DNA from: an uncultured Clostridium sp.
Lineage (GTDB): Bacteria; Bacillota; Clostridia; Lachnospirales; Lachnospiraceae
Length of the DNA: 10,725 nucleotides
Assembly: GCA_938036545.1 (NCBI GenBank)
Contig: CALHQJ010000036.1
Location: 1 to 10,725, forward strand
Direction: 5' to 3'
Shown here: positions 1-6,439 of the stretch, one piece after another
Layout of the letters: every line of letters begins with the position of its first letter
Numbering within the stretch: position 1 is the first letter of the stretch
Notes under the pieces: model-generated
What the model saw: only the letters and a program-made list of their open reading frames with translations
What the model was told of the DNA's origin: nothing
Database searches by the model: none
Translations under genes and position numbers: made by a program

Positions 1-1
1 G

Positions 2-55
2 ATGCTAGAGATAGAGTTTAAACGAGATTTTCCATTTATGCAAGGGTTTTTATAA
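2..55 (+). CDS. Possible 3' end of an upstream gene, cut by the window edge
   Basis: One forward frame is open from base 2 to a TAA at 53-55, reading 17 residues that end in FPFMQGFL. A weak terminator-like hairpin starts about 24 bases downstream, which fits a gene ending here. The fragment is too short to recognise. It could equally be intergenic DNA, or the upstream gene could end at the TAA at 19-21 in another frame. Confidence 0.22.
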   Translation: MLEIEFKRDFPFMQGFL

Positions 56-78
56 AAATATAAGAAAAAACAAGAAAA

Positions 79-107
79 CCGTAGGGATCATTCTATGGTA
101 TTTTTTT
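79..107 (+). terminator. Weak intrinsic terminator upstream of the DUF3810 gene
   Basis: CCGTAG (79-84) pairs with CTATGG (93-98), giving six pairs including one G-U around an 8-base loop. A TA and then seven T (101-107) follow. The stem is short but the T-tract is good. It would end transcription of whatever lies left of the window and separate it from the gene at 153. Confidence 0.45.
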
Positions 108-152
108 GCAAAATACAGTAAAATAAAAAGAAATGCTGCTGGAGAATGTCTT

Positions 153-1223
153 ATGGTGAAAAAAACAAAAAAAATCTGGCAAATAACAGGGGCTGTGCTG
201 CTTTTGGGGGCTTCTTTCGGGGGGATGGCAGCCGCCAGAAATATTGACGGTTTTGCAGACTGGTATGGAGCGAATATTTATCCGCTGTTAGCCGGAGTGC
301 TGGGAAGAATCAGTGGACTGATGTCTTTTTCTTTAGTGGAAACAGGACTCTACGGAATGATTCTGGTCAGCGTAGTCTATGGAATCCGGCATATTAAGCA
401 TCCGGGACTTTTAATAAAAAAGGGTATTGCTGTCGTGTCCTGCCTTTGCTTTCTATATGTAGTAAACTGTGGAATTAATTATTCCAGAACGCCGTTTTCA
501 GAACTGATCCATCTGGAAACGGAAAAATCTTCCACTCAGGAATTGTACCAGTTATGCCAGTATCTTACGGCTCAGGTGGTTCTTGCATCTCAGGAAGACC
601 TGGAACAGACTGTGAAAAATCAGCCCCTGACCTTTAAAGAAGCATGGAGACTGGGAAGAGACGGCGTAACAGCCATGAAAAAACTGGGTCTTGCCTACCC
701 ACAGCTGGGAGGCTTTTATCCCAATCCCAAACCCGTAGGAGTATCCTGGATTTTGTCTGTGCAGCAGCTTTCCGGAGTTTATTCTCCGTTTACCATTGAG
801 GCTAATTTTAACCGCAATATGACGCCGTACAACATTCCACACACAGTCTGCCATGAGCTTTCCCACTTAAAAGGCTTTATGCGGGAAGATGAGGCCAATT
901 TTATCGGATACCTGGCCTGCATTGGATCAGATGCACCGGAATACCGGTACAGCGGATATTTAATGGGATGGATTTATGCCACCAATGCCCTTTATAAAGA
1001 AGAGCCGGAACTGTATTTTGAACTGTATGAACAGCTGCCGGAAATAACGGTAGAAAACTTAAACGCCAATAGCCGGTTTTGGGAGCGCTACGAAGGAAAG
1101 ACAGCGGAAACTGCTGCCAGGATCAATGATACTTATCTAAAACTGAATCAGCAGGAAGACGGTGTGAAAAGCTATGGAAAAGTGGTCGATCTTATGCTGG
1201 CTTATTACCGATTGGCATTGTAA
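153..1223 (+). CDS. DUF3810-type membrane protein with HExxH zinc-peptidase motif
   Basis: A 356-residue protein with a hydrophobic N-terminal third and a soluble C-terminal part. Membrane segments are likely at residues about 8-27, 62-79 and 90-108, with a possible further amphipathic or membrane helix near 41-60. The soluble part carries HELSH at residues 234-238, followed by E247 in a REDEANF segment. This is the HExxH plus downstream Glu arrangement of gluzincin-like zinc metallopeptidases. Length, topology and the CHELSHLKGF region match the DUF3810 family as I know it. By inference it is a membrane-bound zinc hydrolase, but its substrate is unknown and I know of no established activity for the family. 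The ATG at 153 has GGAG at 140-143. It appears monocistronic: a terminator-like hairpin lies upstream and about 100 bases separate it from glgB. Confidence 0.8.
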   Translation: MVKKTKKIWQITGAVLLLGASFGGMAAARNIDGFADWYGANIYPLLAGVLGRISGLMSFSLVETGLYGMILVSVVYGIRHIKHPGLLIKKGIAVVSCLCFLYVVNCGINYSRTPFSELIHLETEKSSTQELYQLCQYLTAQVVLASQEDLEQTVKNQPLTFKEAWRLGRDGVTAMKKLGLAYPQLGGFYPNPKPVGVSWILSVQQLSGVYSPFTIEANFNRNMTPYNIPHTVCHELSHLKGFMREDEANFIGYLACIGSDAPEYRYSGYLMGWIYATNALYKEEPELYFELYEQLPEITVENLNANSRFWERYEGKTAETAARINDTYLKLNQQEDGVKSYGKVVDLMLAYYRLAL

Positions 1224-1322
1224 TTTATAAGGAAAAATGGTAGACTGTTTAAAAGAAATCTGATAACTATTCAGGACGGCGGGAAATCTGTGTAGAAACA
1301 TTACAAACAAGGGGGAAGTATT

Positions 1323-3746
1323 ATGGATAAAACGCTATATGATTTAATGGATTGGGCCGGTATTGAAGAACTGGTTTATTCAGAGGCAGTCAATCCCCAT
1401 GGATTATTGGGGCCGCATGTGACAGAAAAAGGGGTACTGGTTCAGATGCTGATGCCGACTGCAAGCGAGGCGAGGGTGATAGCGGGTAATAAAGAATATC
1501 CAATGGAAAAAGCTGATGAAGCCGGTTTTTTTGCAGCGCTGCTTCCGAGAAAGACAATTCCGGATTATACGCTGAGGGTTACGTTTGACAATGGAGTTAC
1601 CGAGGATTTAAAAGATCCTTATGCATTTAGCCCTCAGATTTCTGATGAGGATTTAAAGAAGTTTGCAGCAGGAATTCACTATACGATTTATGACAAATTA
1701 GGCGCTCACCCTATGACGATTAACGGAGTGTCCGGCGTTTATTTTGCAGTATGGGCGCCATGTGCCATGCGTGTCAGCGTAGTAGGCGATTTTAACCTGT
1801 GGGATGGCCGCCGCAACCAGATGCGCCGTTTAGGCGATTCCGGCGTATTTGAGATCTTTATGCCAGGGCTGGAAGAAGGAGCTTTGTACAAATACGAAGT
1901 AAAATGCAAAAACGGCGATCCGCTTTTAAAGGCTGATCCTTACGGAACTTATTCCGAACTCCGTCCAAATAATGCATCTGTTGTCTGGGACATCGGCAAA
2001 TACCGGTGGAAGGATCAGAAATGGATGGAACAGAGGGCTGCAGGCGATTCTAAGAATAAGCCGATGTCGATTTACGAAGTTCATTTAGGTTCCTGGATGA
2101 GGAAAGAAATTGCTGTCGATGAAAACGGTGACCAGATCGTAGGTTCTGAATTTTATAATTATAAAGAGATTGCGGAAAAGCTGGCTAAATACGTAATGGA
2201 TATGGGATATACCCATGTGGAACTGATGCCGGTTATGGAACATCCCCTGGATGCGTCCTGGGGTTATCAGGTTACCGGTTATTATGCGCCTACCAGCCGC
2301 TACGGAACTCCTGATGACTTTATGTATTTTATGGACTATATGCACAGTAAGGGAATCGGTGTGATTTTAGACTGGGTTCCAGCTCATTTTCCAAGAGATA
2401 CCTACGGTTTAGCCGCATTTGACGGCACCTGCGTATATGAGCATGCAGATCCAAGACAGGGCGCTCATCCTCATTGGGGAACTCTGATTTATAATTATGG
2501 AAGGCCTCAGGTTTCAAACTTCCTGATTGCAAACGCATTGTTCTGGGCCAATAAATATCATGCTGACGGAATCCGCATGGATGCAGTAGCGTCGATGCTG
2601 TATCTGGATTATGGCAAGAATGATGGCGAGTGGGTAGCAAATATTTACGGCGGCCATGAAAATCTGGAAGCAGTGGAATTTTTAAAGCATCTCAATTCTG
2701 TATTTAAGGGACAGACAGGCGGTTCTGTGCTGATTGCAGAGGAGTCTACTGCATGGCCTAAAATTACGGCAGATGTAAAGGATGACGGACTGGGCTTTGA
2801 CTACAAGTGGAATATGGGCTGGATGAATGACTTTTTAAGCTATATGAAGTGTGATCCTTACTTCCGCAAAAATAATTACGGACAGCTGACATTTTCCATG
2901 CTGTATGCTTACAGCGAGGACTTTATTTTAGTATTTTCCCATGATGAAGTCGTTCACGGCAAGGGTTCCATGATTGGCAAGATGCCGGGAGAAACCTTAG
3001 AGCAGAAGGCGGCAAACCTTCGGGCTGCTTATGGATTCTATATGGGACATCCAGGCAAAAAGCTGCTGTTTATGGGACAGGATTTTGCTCAGGTAGACGA
3101 GTGGAATGAAAACGCCAGCCTGGAATGGAATCTGCTGGAGTATCCGGTACATAACCAGATGCAGGCCTTTGTTAAGGATTTAAACAGCCTGTATGCCAGG
3201 TATCCGGCAGTGTCCAGACTGGATTACCATCCGGACGGCTTTGAATGGATTAACTGTTCTTACAATGAATTAAGCATGGTTATGTTTGTAAGAAAGACAG
3301 AGAAGCCGGAAGAAACCCTGTTCTTTGTCTGCAACTTTGACAATATGGCTCATCCGAAATTCCGCGTAGGAGTTCCGTTTGCAGGAAAATATAAAGAAAT
3401 TTTAAACAGTGACGCCAAAGTATACGGCGGTTCCGGCATGGTAAATTCCAGAATGAAATCTTCCAAGAAGATGGAGTGGGATGAGAGAGAAAATTCCATC
3501 GAGATTGATATTGCGCCTATGAGCGTCTGCGTATTTACCTGTACTCCGGCGCCGGAAAAGGAAAAAGCCACGGCTAAAAAGGCAGCAGAGAAAAAGACGG
3601 CTTCTAAAAAAACAACTGCAAAAAAGACAGCCACGAAAACTGCCTCAGCGAAGAAAGCAGAATTGGTAAAAAAAGAGGAGCCGAAAGAAAAGGCACAGAA
3701 AAAGATAACAACGAGAAAAACCAGAGCAGCCGCTGAAACCAAATAG
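1323..3746 (+). CDS. glgB: 1,4-alpha-glucan branching enzyme GlgB with an added Lys/Ala-rich tail
   Basis: Glycogen branching enzyme (GH13, EC 2.4.1.18), a cytoplasmic enzyme that cuts alpha-1,4 glucan chains and rejoins them by alpha-1,6 links. At 807 residues it is longer than the usual 630-740. Residues about 15-105 look like the N1 module of long-form enzymes. Residues about 118-220 are the CBM48 module (YFAVWAPCAMRVSVVGDFN). The catalytic barrel follows, with GYQVTGYYAPTSRYGTPDDF, nucleophile D420 in GIRMDAVASM, acid/base E473 in IAEEST and D541 in FSHDEVVHGKGSM. These sit at a constant +15 offset from E. coli D405, E458 and D526. The beta domain ends near residue 741, and residues 742-807 form a basic low-complexity tail listed separately. 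The start is preceded by GGGGGAAG (1311-1318). A weak promoter candidate, TTGTAA (1218-1223) and TAGACT (1241-1246), overlaps the end of the previous gene. MscS begins 60 bases downstream with no clear terminator between, so co-transcription is possible. Confidence 0.97.
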   Translation: MDKTLYDLMDWAGIEELVYSEAVNPHGLLGPHVTEKGVLVQMLMPTASEARVIAGNKEYPMEKADEAGFFAALLPRKTIPDYTLRVTFDNGVTEDLKDPYAFSPQISDEDLKKFAAGIHYTIYDKLGAHPMTINGVSGVYFAVWAPCAMRVSVVGDFNLWDGRRNQMRRLGDSGVFEIFMPGLEEGALYKYEVKCKNGDPLLKADPYGTYSELRPNNASVVWDIGKYRWKDQKWMEQRAAGDSKNKPMSIYEVHLGSWMRKEIAVDENGDQIVGSEFYNYKEIAEKLAKYVMDMGYTHVELMPVMEHPLDASWGYQVTGYYAPTSRYGTPDDFMYFMDYMHSKGIGVILDWVPAHFPRDTYGLAAFDGTCVYEHADPRQGAHPHWGTLIYNYGRPQVSNFLIANALFWANKYHADGIRMDAVASMLYLDYGKNDGEWVANIYGGHENLEAVEFLKHLNSVFKGQTGGSVLIAEESTAWPKITADVKDDGLGFDYKWNMGWMNDFLSYMKCDPYFRKNNYGQLTFSMLYAYSEDFILVFSHDEVVHGKGSMIGKMPGETLEQKAANLRAAYGFYMGHPGKKLLFMGQDFAQVDEWNENASLEWNLLEYPVHNQMQAFVKDLNSLYARYPAVSRLDYHPDGFEWINCSYNELSMVMFVRKTEKPEETLFFVCNFDNMAHPKFRVGVPFAGKYKEILNSDAKVYGGSGMVNSRMKSSKKMEWDERENSIEIDIAPMSVCVFTCTPAPEKEKATAKKAAEKKTASKKTTAKKTATKTASAKKAELVKKEEPKEKAQKKITTRKTRAAAETK
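3546..3743 (+). other. Histone-H1-like Lys/Ala/Thr-rich C-terminal tail of GlgB
   Basis: This segment codes for residues 742-807 of GlgB. I count 21 Lys, 2 Arg and 8 Glu in 66 residues, a net charge near +15, with repeated KKTA/KKTT/AKK units and no predicted fold. The composition resembles the basic tails of bacterial histone-H1-like and Alba/HU-tail proteins. It lies after the conserved end of the enzyme (MSVCVFTC) and stays in frame to the stop, so it is a real extension rather than a frameshifted read-through. Confidence 0.85.
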
Positions 3747-3806
3747 TTCAGGAAAAAGTGTCCTTTTATTCCGGAACATCCGGCTGCAAATACAGGAGGA
3801 TGATGG

Positions 3807-4721
3807 ATGGAAGAGACGACACAGGCGGTCATTGAAGAAACCCTGGAAGTGGGAGCAGAGCTGGCAGAGGATATTGCCAGCCTGAATCCCAATGTCATTA
3901 TTGAAACCATGAAGGGCTGGATACCAGGGTTAATGAGTTTCGGATACCGGCTGATTGCAGCCGCTTTGATTCTGTTTATTGGCAGCCGCGTAATTAAGTT
4001 TAACAGCAGGTTTATCAGAAAAACCCTGGATAAGATGTCGCTGGAAATCGGTATCAGCCGTTTCCTGGTATCTGTAGCTAATGCCATTCAGTACGGAATC
4101 CTGATTTTTATCGCTGCGGATAAAATCGGCATCAGTTCTGCGTCCATTGTGGCTTTGCTGGGTTCGGCAGGTATTGCCATTGGTCTAGCCCTTCAGGGAA
4201 CCCTGACCAATTTTGCCGGCGGCGTCCTGATTTTGGTAATGAAACCCTTTAAGGTAGGGGATTATATTATTTCAGAAGGCGGAGAAGGAGCCGTTGCCAG
4301 TATTGGACTGGTATATACTACGTTAGTTTCGGCAGATAACCGCAAGATTGTGATTCCAAACGGTACGTTATCCAACGAGCCCATGACCAATGTAACGGGA
4401 ATGGGAAAACGGAGAATCGATATCTTAGTGGGAATTAGTTATACGGCGGACTTAAAGCTGGCGAAAGAAATTCTGCAGAGGCTGTTTGAAGATCATCCCA
4501 TGGTGCTGAAAGAAGAACCCATACAGGTTTTTGTAGACAGTCTGGGTGACAGCGCCGTAGTAATTGGCGGAAGGGCCTGGGCTTCCAGCAACGATTACTG
4601 GCAGGCCCGCTGGGATATTATTGAAGCCGTGAAGCTGGAATATGATAAAGCTGGAATTGAGATTCCGTTTAATCAGATTGACGTCCATGTAACCAGCTTG
4701 CCGAACGAGGCAAGGGGATAA
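3807..4721 (+). CDS. mscS: Small-conductance mechanosensitive channel, MscS family
   Basis: A 304-residue inner-membrane channel that opens under membrane tension and releases solutes during hypo-osmotic shock. Membrane helices are likely at residues about 43-63, 86-104 and 112-145. The third is the pore helix, with the MscS signature LLGSAGIAIGLALQGTLTNF followed by the conserved KPFKVGDYI loop. The cytoplasmic beta domain holds IPNGTLSNEPMTN, and the C-terminal alpha/beta domain ends with EIPFNQIDVH. E. coli MscS has 286 residues, so this is a standard-size member with a slightly longer acidic N-terminus. Of three clustered ATGs (3800, 3803, 3807) only 3807 is in frame, with AGGAGG at 3794-3799 and seven bases of spacing. 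It lies 60 bases after glgB and before a large hairpin, so it either ends a glgB-mscS transcript or is transcribed alone. Confidence 0.95.
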   Translation: MEETTQAVIEETLEVGAELAEDIASLNPNVIIETMKGWIPGLMSFGYRLIAAALILFIGSRVIKFNSRFIRKTLDKMSLEIGISRFLVSVANAIQYGILIFIAADKIGISSASIVALLGSAGIAIGLALQGTLTNFAGGVLILVMKPFKVGDYIISEGGEGAVASIGLVYTTLVSADNRKIVIPNGTLSNEPMTNVTGMGKRRIDILVGISYTADLKLAKEILQRLFEDHPMVLKEEPIQVFVDSLGDSAVVIGGRAWASSNDYWQARWDIIEAVKLEYDKAGIEIPFNQIDVHVTSLPNEARG

Positions 4722-4745
4722 AAAATATTGATAAAGGATCCGTTT

Positions 4746-4791
4746 AGTAACCATTCAGCCATGTATCTTTTTGCATGGCTGAATGGTTATT
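4746..4791 (+). terminator. Long hairpin after mscS, probable terminator
   Basis: The arms 4749-4763 and 4774-4788 are perfectly complementary over 15 bases (AACCATTCAGCCATG and its complement). The stem can extend to 18 pairs with one G-U, around a 10-base loop. Only ATTTGATTT follows, so the T-tract is poor. It sits 25 bases after the mscS stop and just before the next promoter, the right place for a terminator. A role in protecting the mRNA 3' end is also possible. Confidence 0.65.
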
Positions 4792-4794
4792 TGA

Positions 4795-4876
4795 TTTATG
4801 GCATATGACAATTATGATATTGACATATGCCATAAATTGCGTTATACTCCAATTAATAAATGGCATATGTCATAAA
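4795..4876 (+). promoter_or_regulatory. Three CATATG-centred palindromic boxes, probable operators
   Basis: Three copies of a palindrome of form TTTATGnCATATGnCATAAA are present. Their CATATG centres are at 4802-4807, 4824-4829 and 4864-4869. Boxes 1 and 2 also form the arms of a 17-of-18 inverted repeat (4795-4812 and 4819-4836, six bases between). Each box can be read as two abutting ATGnCAT heptamers. Centre spacing is 22 bases between boxes 1 and 2 and 40 between boxes 2 and 3, close to whole helical turns. Box 2 overlaps the -35 element, and box 3 lies in the predicted 5' leader just before the ribosome site. This layout suits a repressor, most plausibly the DUF134 helix-turn-helix protein encoded directly downstream (inference). 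Confidence 0.7.
4820..4848 (+). promoter_or_regulatory. Sigma-A type promoter of the ORP-like operon
   Basis: A perfect -35 TTGACA (4820-4825), a 17-base spacer and a -10 TATACT (4843-4848, five of six) are seen. Transcription would start near 4855, giving a leader of about 38 bases. The -35 is embedded in palindrome box 2, so a protein bound there would block RNA polymerase. It differs from Desulfovibrio ORP operons, which are known to use sigma-54. Confidence 0.85.
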
Positions 4877-4892
4877 TGAAAGGAGGCAGCCA

Positions 4893-5618
4893 ATGCCAAG
4901 ACCGAAGAAATGCAGAAAAGTATGTCAGATGCCTCAGATACGGGAGTTTCGTCCTGTGGGAGAAAATCCGGATGAACCGGCAGTGGTTTTGACGGTTGAT
5001 GAATACGAAGCCATCCGTCTGATTGATAAGGAAGGATTTTCACAGGAAGAATGCAGCAGCTATATGCAGGTGGCAAGAACGACTGCTCAGCTGATTTATA
5101 ATTCTGCCAGAAAGAAGCTGGCAGATGCTTTGGTTTATGGCCTGCCTCTGCGTATCGAAGGCGGAGACTATCAGCTCTGCGATGGTAAGGAAGAGTATTG
5201 CGGTTGCGGCGGATGCCGAAGGCATCGCTGCGGACATTCGCAGCTAACGGTTAAGGAGGAAGGAATCATGAGAATTGCAGTTCCCTTAGATGAAAATAAA
5301 CAGGATGTATGCATTGTGCTGGCCCGTGCGCCGTATTTTTTGTTCCGTGAGGATGGGAAAGACATTGTTGTAGAAAATCCGGCGGCTCAGGCCCAAAGCG
5401 GAGCCGGTATCCAGGCTGCTCAGTTTTTGGCAGACAGTGATGCAGACGTACTGATTACAGTCCGCTGCGGGGAAAATGCAGCAGAGGTATTGAAAGCCGC
5501 AGGCATGAAAATCTACAAATCCGTCAATAAAGCCGCAGCAGATGATCTGGCCGCATGGGAAGCTGGAAAGCTGGATGAACTGACTAAATTTCACGGCGGA
5601 TTTCATGGTGTACAATGA
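4893..5618 (+). CDS. DUF134 helix-turn-helix regulator fused to a NifX/MTH1175 (ORP-like) domain
   Basis: A 241-residue two-domain protein. Residues 1-95 match the DUF134 (COG1342) DNA-binding family: MPRPKKCRKVCQMP start, AVVLTVDEYEAIRLID, then a helix-turn-helix at about 46-80 (FSQEECSSYMQVARTTAQLI). Residues 96-116 form a Cys-rich linker with C96, C103, C105, C108 and C113. Residues 126-241 begin MRIAVPLDENKQ and match the dinitrogenase iron-molybdenum cofactor-binding (NifX/NifB C-terminal/MTH1175) fold, also that of the Mo/Cu orange protein. I chose the ATG at 4893 because AAAGGAGG (4879-4886) precedes it and the product starts exactly at the family N-terminus. An upstream in-frame ATG at 4860 lies within operator box 3 and has no ribosome site. 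By inference it senses a metal or redox state through its C-terminal half and regulates its own operon through the CATATG boxes. The stop overlaps the next start by four bases (ATGA). Confidence 0.88.
   Translation: MPRPKKCRKVCQMPQIREFRPVGENPDEPAVVLTVDEYEAIRLIDKEGFSQEECSSYMQVARTTAQLIYNSARKKLADALVYGLPLRIEGGDYQLCDGKEEYCGCGGCRRHRCGHSQLTVKEEGIMRIAVPLDENKQDVCIVLARAPYFLFREDGKDIVVENPAAQAQSGAGIQAAQFLADSDADVLITVRCGENAAEVLKAAGMKIYKSVNKAAADDLAAWEAGKLDELTKFHGGFHGVQ
5253..5270 (+). promoter_or_regulatory. Internal in-frame ribosome site and start for the ORP-like domain
   Basis: Inside the fusion gene, AAGGAGGA (5253-5260) lies eight bases before an in-frame ATG (5268-5270). That ATG is the first codon of the NifX/MTH1175 domain (MRIAVPLDEN). 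Translation from it would give a separate 116-residue protein ending at 5618, a typical length for single-domain family members. Motif strength, spacing and the exact match to the domain boundary make a second product likely. Alternatively it is a relic of two formerly separate genes that fused. Confidence 0.7.
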
Positions 5619-6439
5619 AAATTGCATGTTTAAGCGGAAAGGGAGGCGCAGGAAAAACACTGACGGCAGTGAACCTGGCTGCGGCGGCAGAAACTGCCAC
5701 GTATATTGACTGCGACGTAGAAGAGCCCAATGGCCGGCTGTTTTTCAAGCCGGAGCACGCAACAGAAACGGAAGTATTCTCCCTGCTTCCGGCTTTTGAC
5801 GAAACCAAGTGCACCGGATGTAAGCAGTGTGTACAGTTTTGCCGGTTCCATGCCCTGATGCATGTCAGGGGAAAGACAATGGTATTTCCTGAGGTCTGCC
5901 ATAGCTGCGGCGGTTGTGTCCTGGTATGTCCGGAAGGTGCGATTACGGAACAAAAGAAACCCATTGGAAAATTAGAGACCGGAACCCATGGAAGCGTCCG
6001 CACTGTCAGCGGAATTCTCAATCTGGGAGAGGCCTCGGGGGTTCCTGTGATTCGGGAGGCGCTGAAACAGGCTGACGGCCTTACGATTATCGACTGTCCT
6101 CCTGGAAGCGCCTGCAGCGTTATGGAAAGCTCTATGGATGCAGATTATTGTATTTTAACGGCAGAGCCCACGGCCTTTGGATTTCATAATTTCAAGATGG
6201 TACATGAACTGGTAACCCTGTTGGGAAAAAAGTGCGGCGTAATTATCAACAAAGAAACGGAGAGATACGAACCTTTGGAAGCATTTTGTCAGGAGACCGA
6301 TACGCCTATTCTTGCCAGGATTCCATATTCTCCGGTGATTGCCGGACACGTTGCAAAAGGTGAAATTATTGTGGAACAGCTCCCGGAAGAAAGGGAACGG
6401 TTCCGCAGCATCCTGAAACAGATTGGAGGATGCTTATGA
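5615..6439 (+). CDS. MinD-like ATPase with two [4Fe-4S] motifs, first of a pair
   Basis: A 274-residue P-loop ATPase of the MinD/Mrp (SIMIBI) class with an inserted ferredoxin domain. The deviant Walker A GKGGAGKT is at residues 8-15, with DCDVEEPNG at 32-40 after it. Two CxxCxxCxxxC motifs follow: C66, C69, C72, C76 and C95, C98, C101, C105, the last followed by Pro, as in bacterial 2[4Fe-4S] ferredoxins. The Walker B-like region is IIDCPPGSAC near 158-167. Paired genes of this type accompany the orange protein in Desulfovibrio, where the products associate with it. A role in cluster assembly or in ATP- and redox-driven complex function is inferred. The start overlaps the previous stop by ATGA and only a weak ribosome site is visible, which suggests translational coupling. 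It is a cytoplasmic protein. Confidence 0.9.
   Translation: MKIACLSGKGGAGKTLTAVNLAAAAETATYIDCDVEEPNGRLFFKPEHATETEVFSLLPAFDETKCTGCKQCVQFCRFHALMHVRGKTMVFPEVCHSCGGCVLVCPEGAITEQKKPIGKLETGTHGSVRTVSGILNLGEASGVPVIREALKQADGLTIIDCPPGSACSVMESSMDADYCILTAEPTAFGFHNFKMVHELVTLLGKKCGVIINKETERYEPLEAFCQETDTPILARIPYSPVIAGHVAKGEIIVEQLPEERERFRSILKQIGGCL

Noticed and set aside
3350..4087. A 245-residue minus-strand open frame across the end of glgB and start of mscS
   Set aside because: It is a shadow. Its Phe/Ala/Val-rich middle is the complement of the Lys/Ala tail codons, and it crosses two well-supported genes.
4746..4876. A mobile-element end or attachment site made of the inverted repeats near 4749-4876
   Set aside because: The first repeat is a terminator-type stem and the others overlap a promoter. 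No transposase or integrase, target duplication or composition change is seen.
4860..4892. An earlier ATG that would lengthen the DUF134 protein by 11 residues
   Set aside because: It lies within operator box 3 with no ribosome site. The ATG at 4893 has a strong site and matches the family N-terminus.
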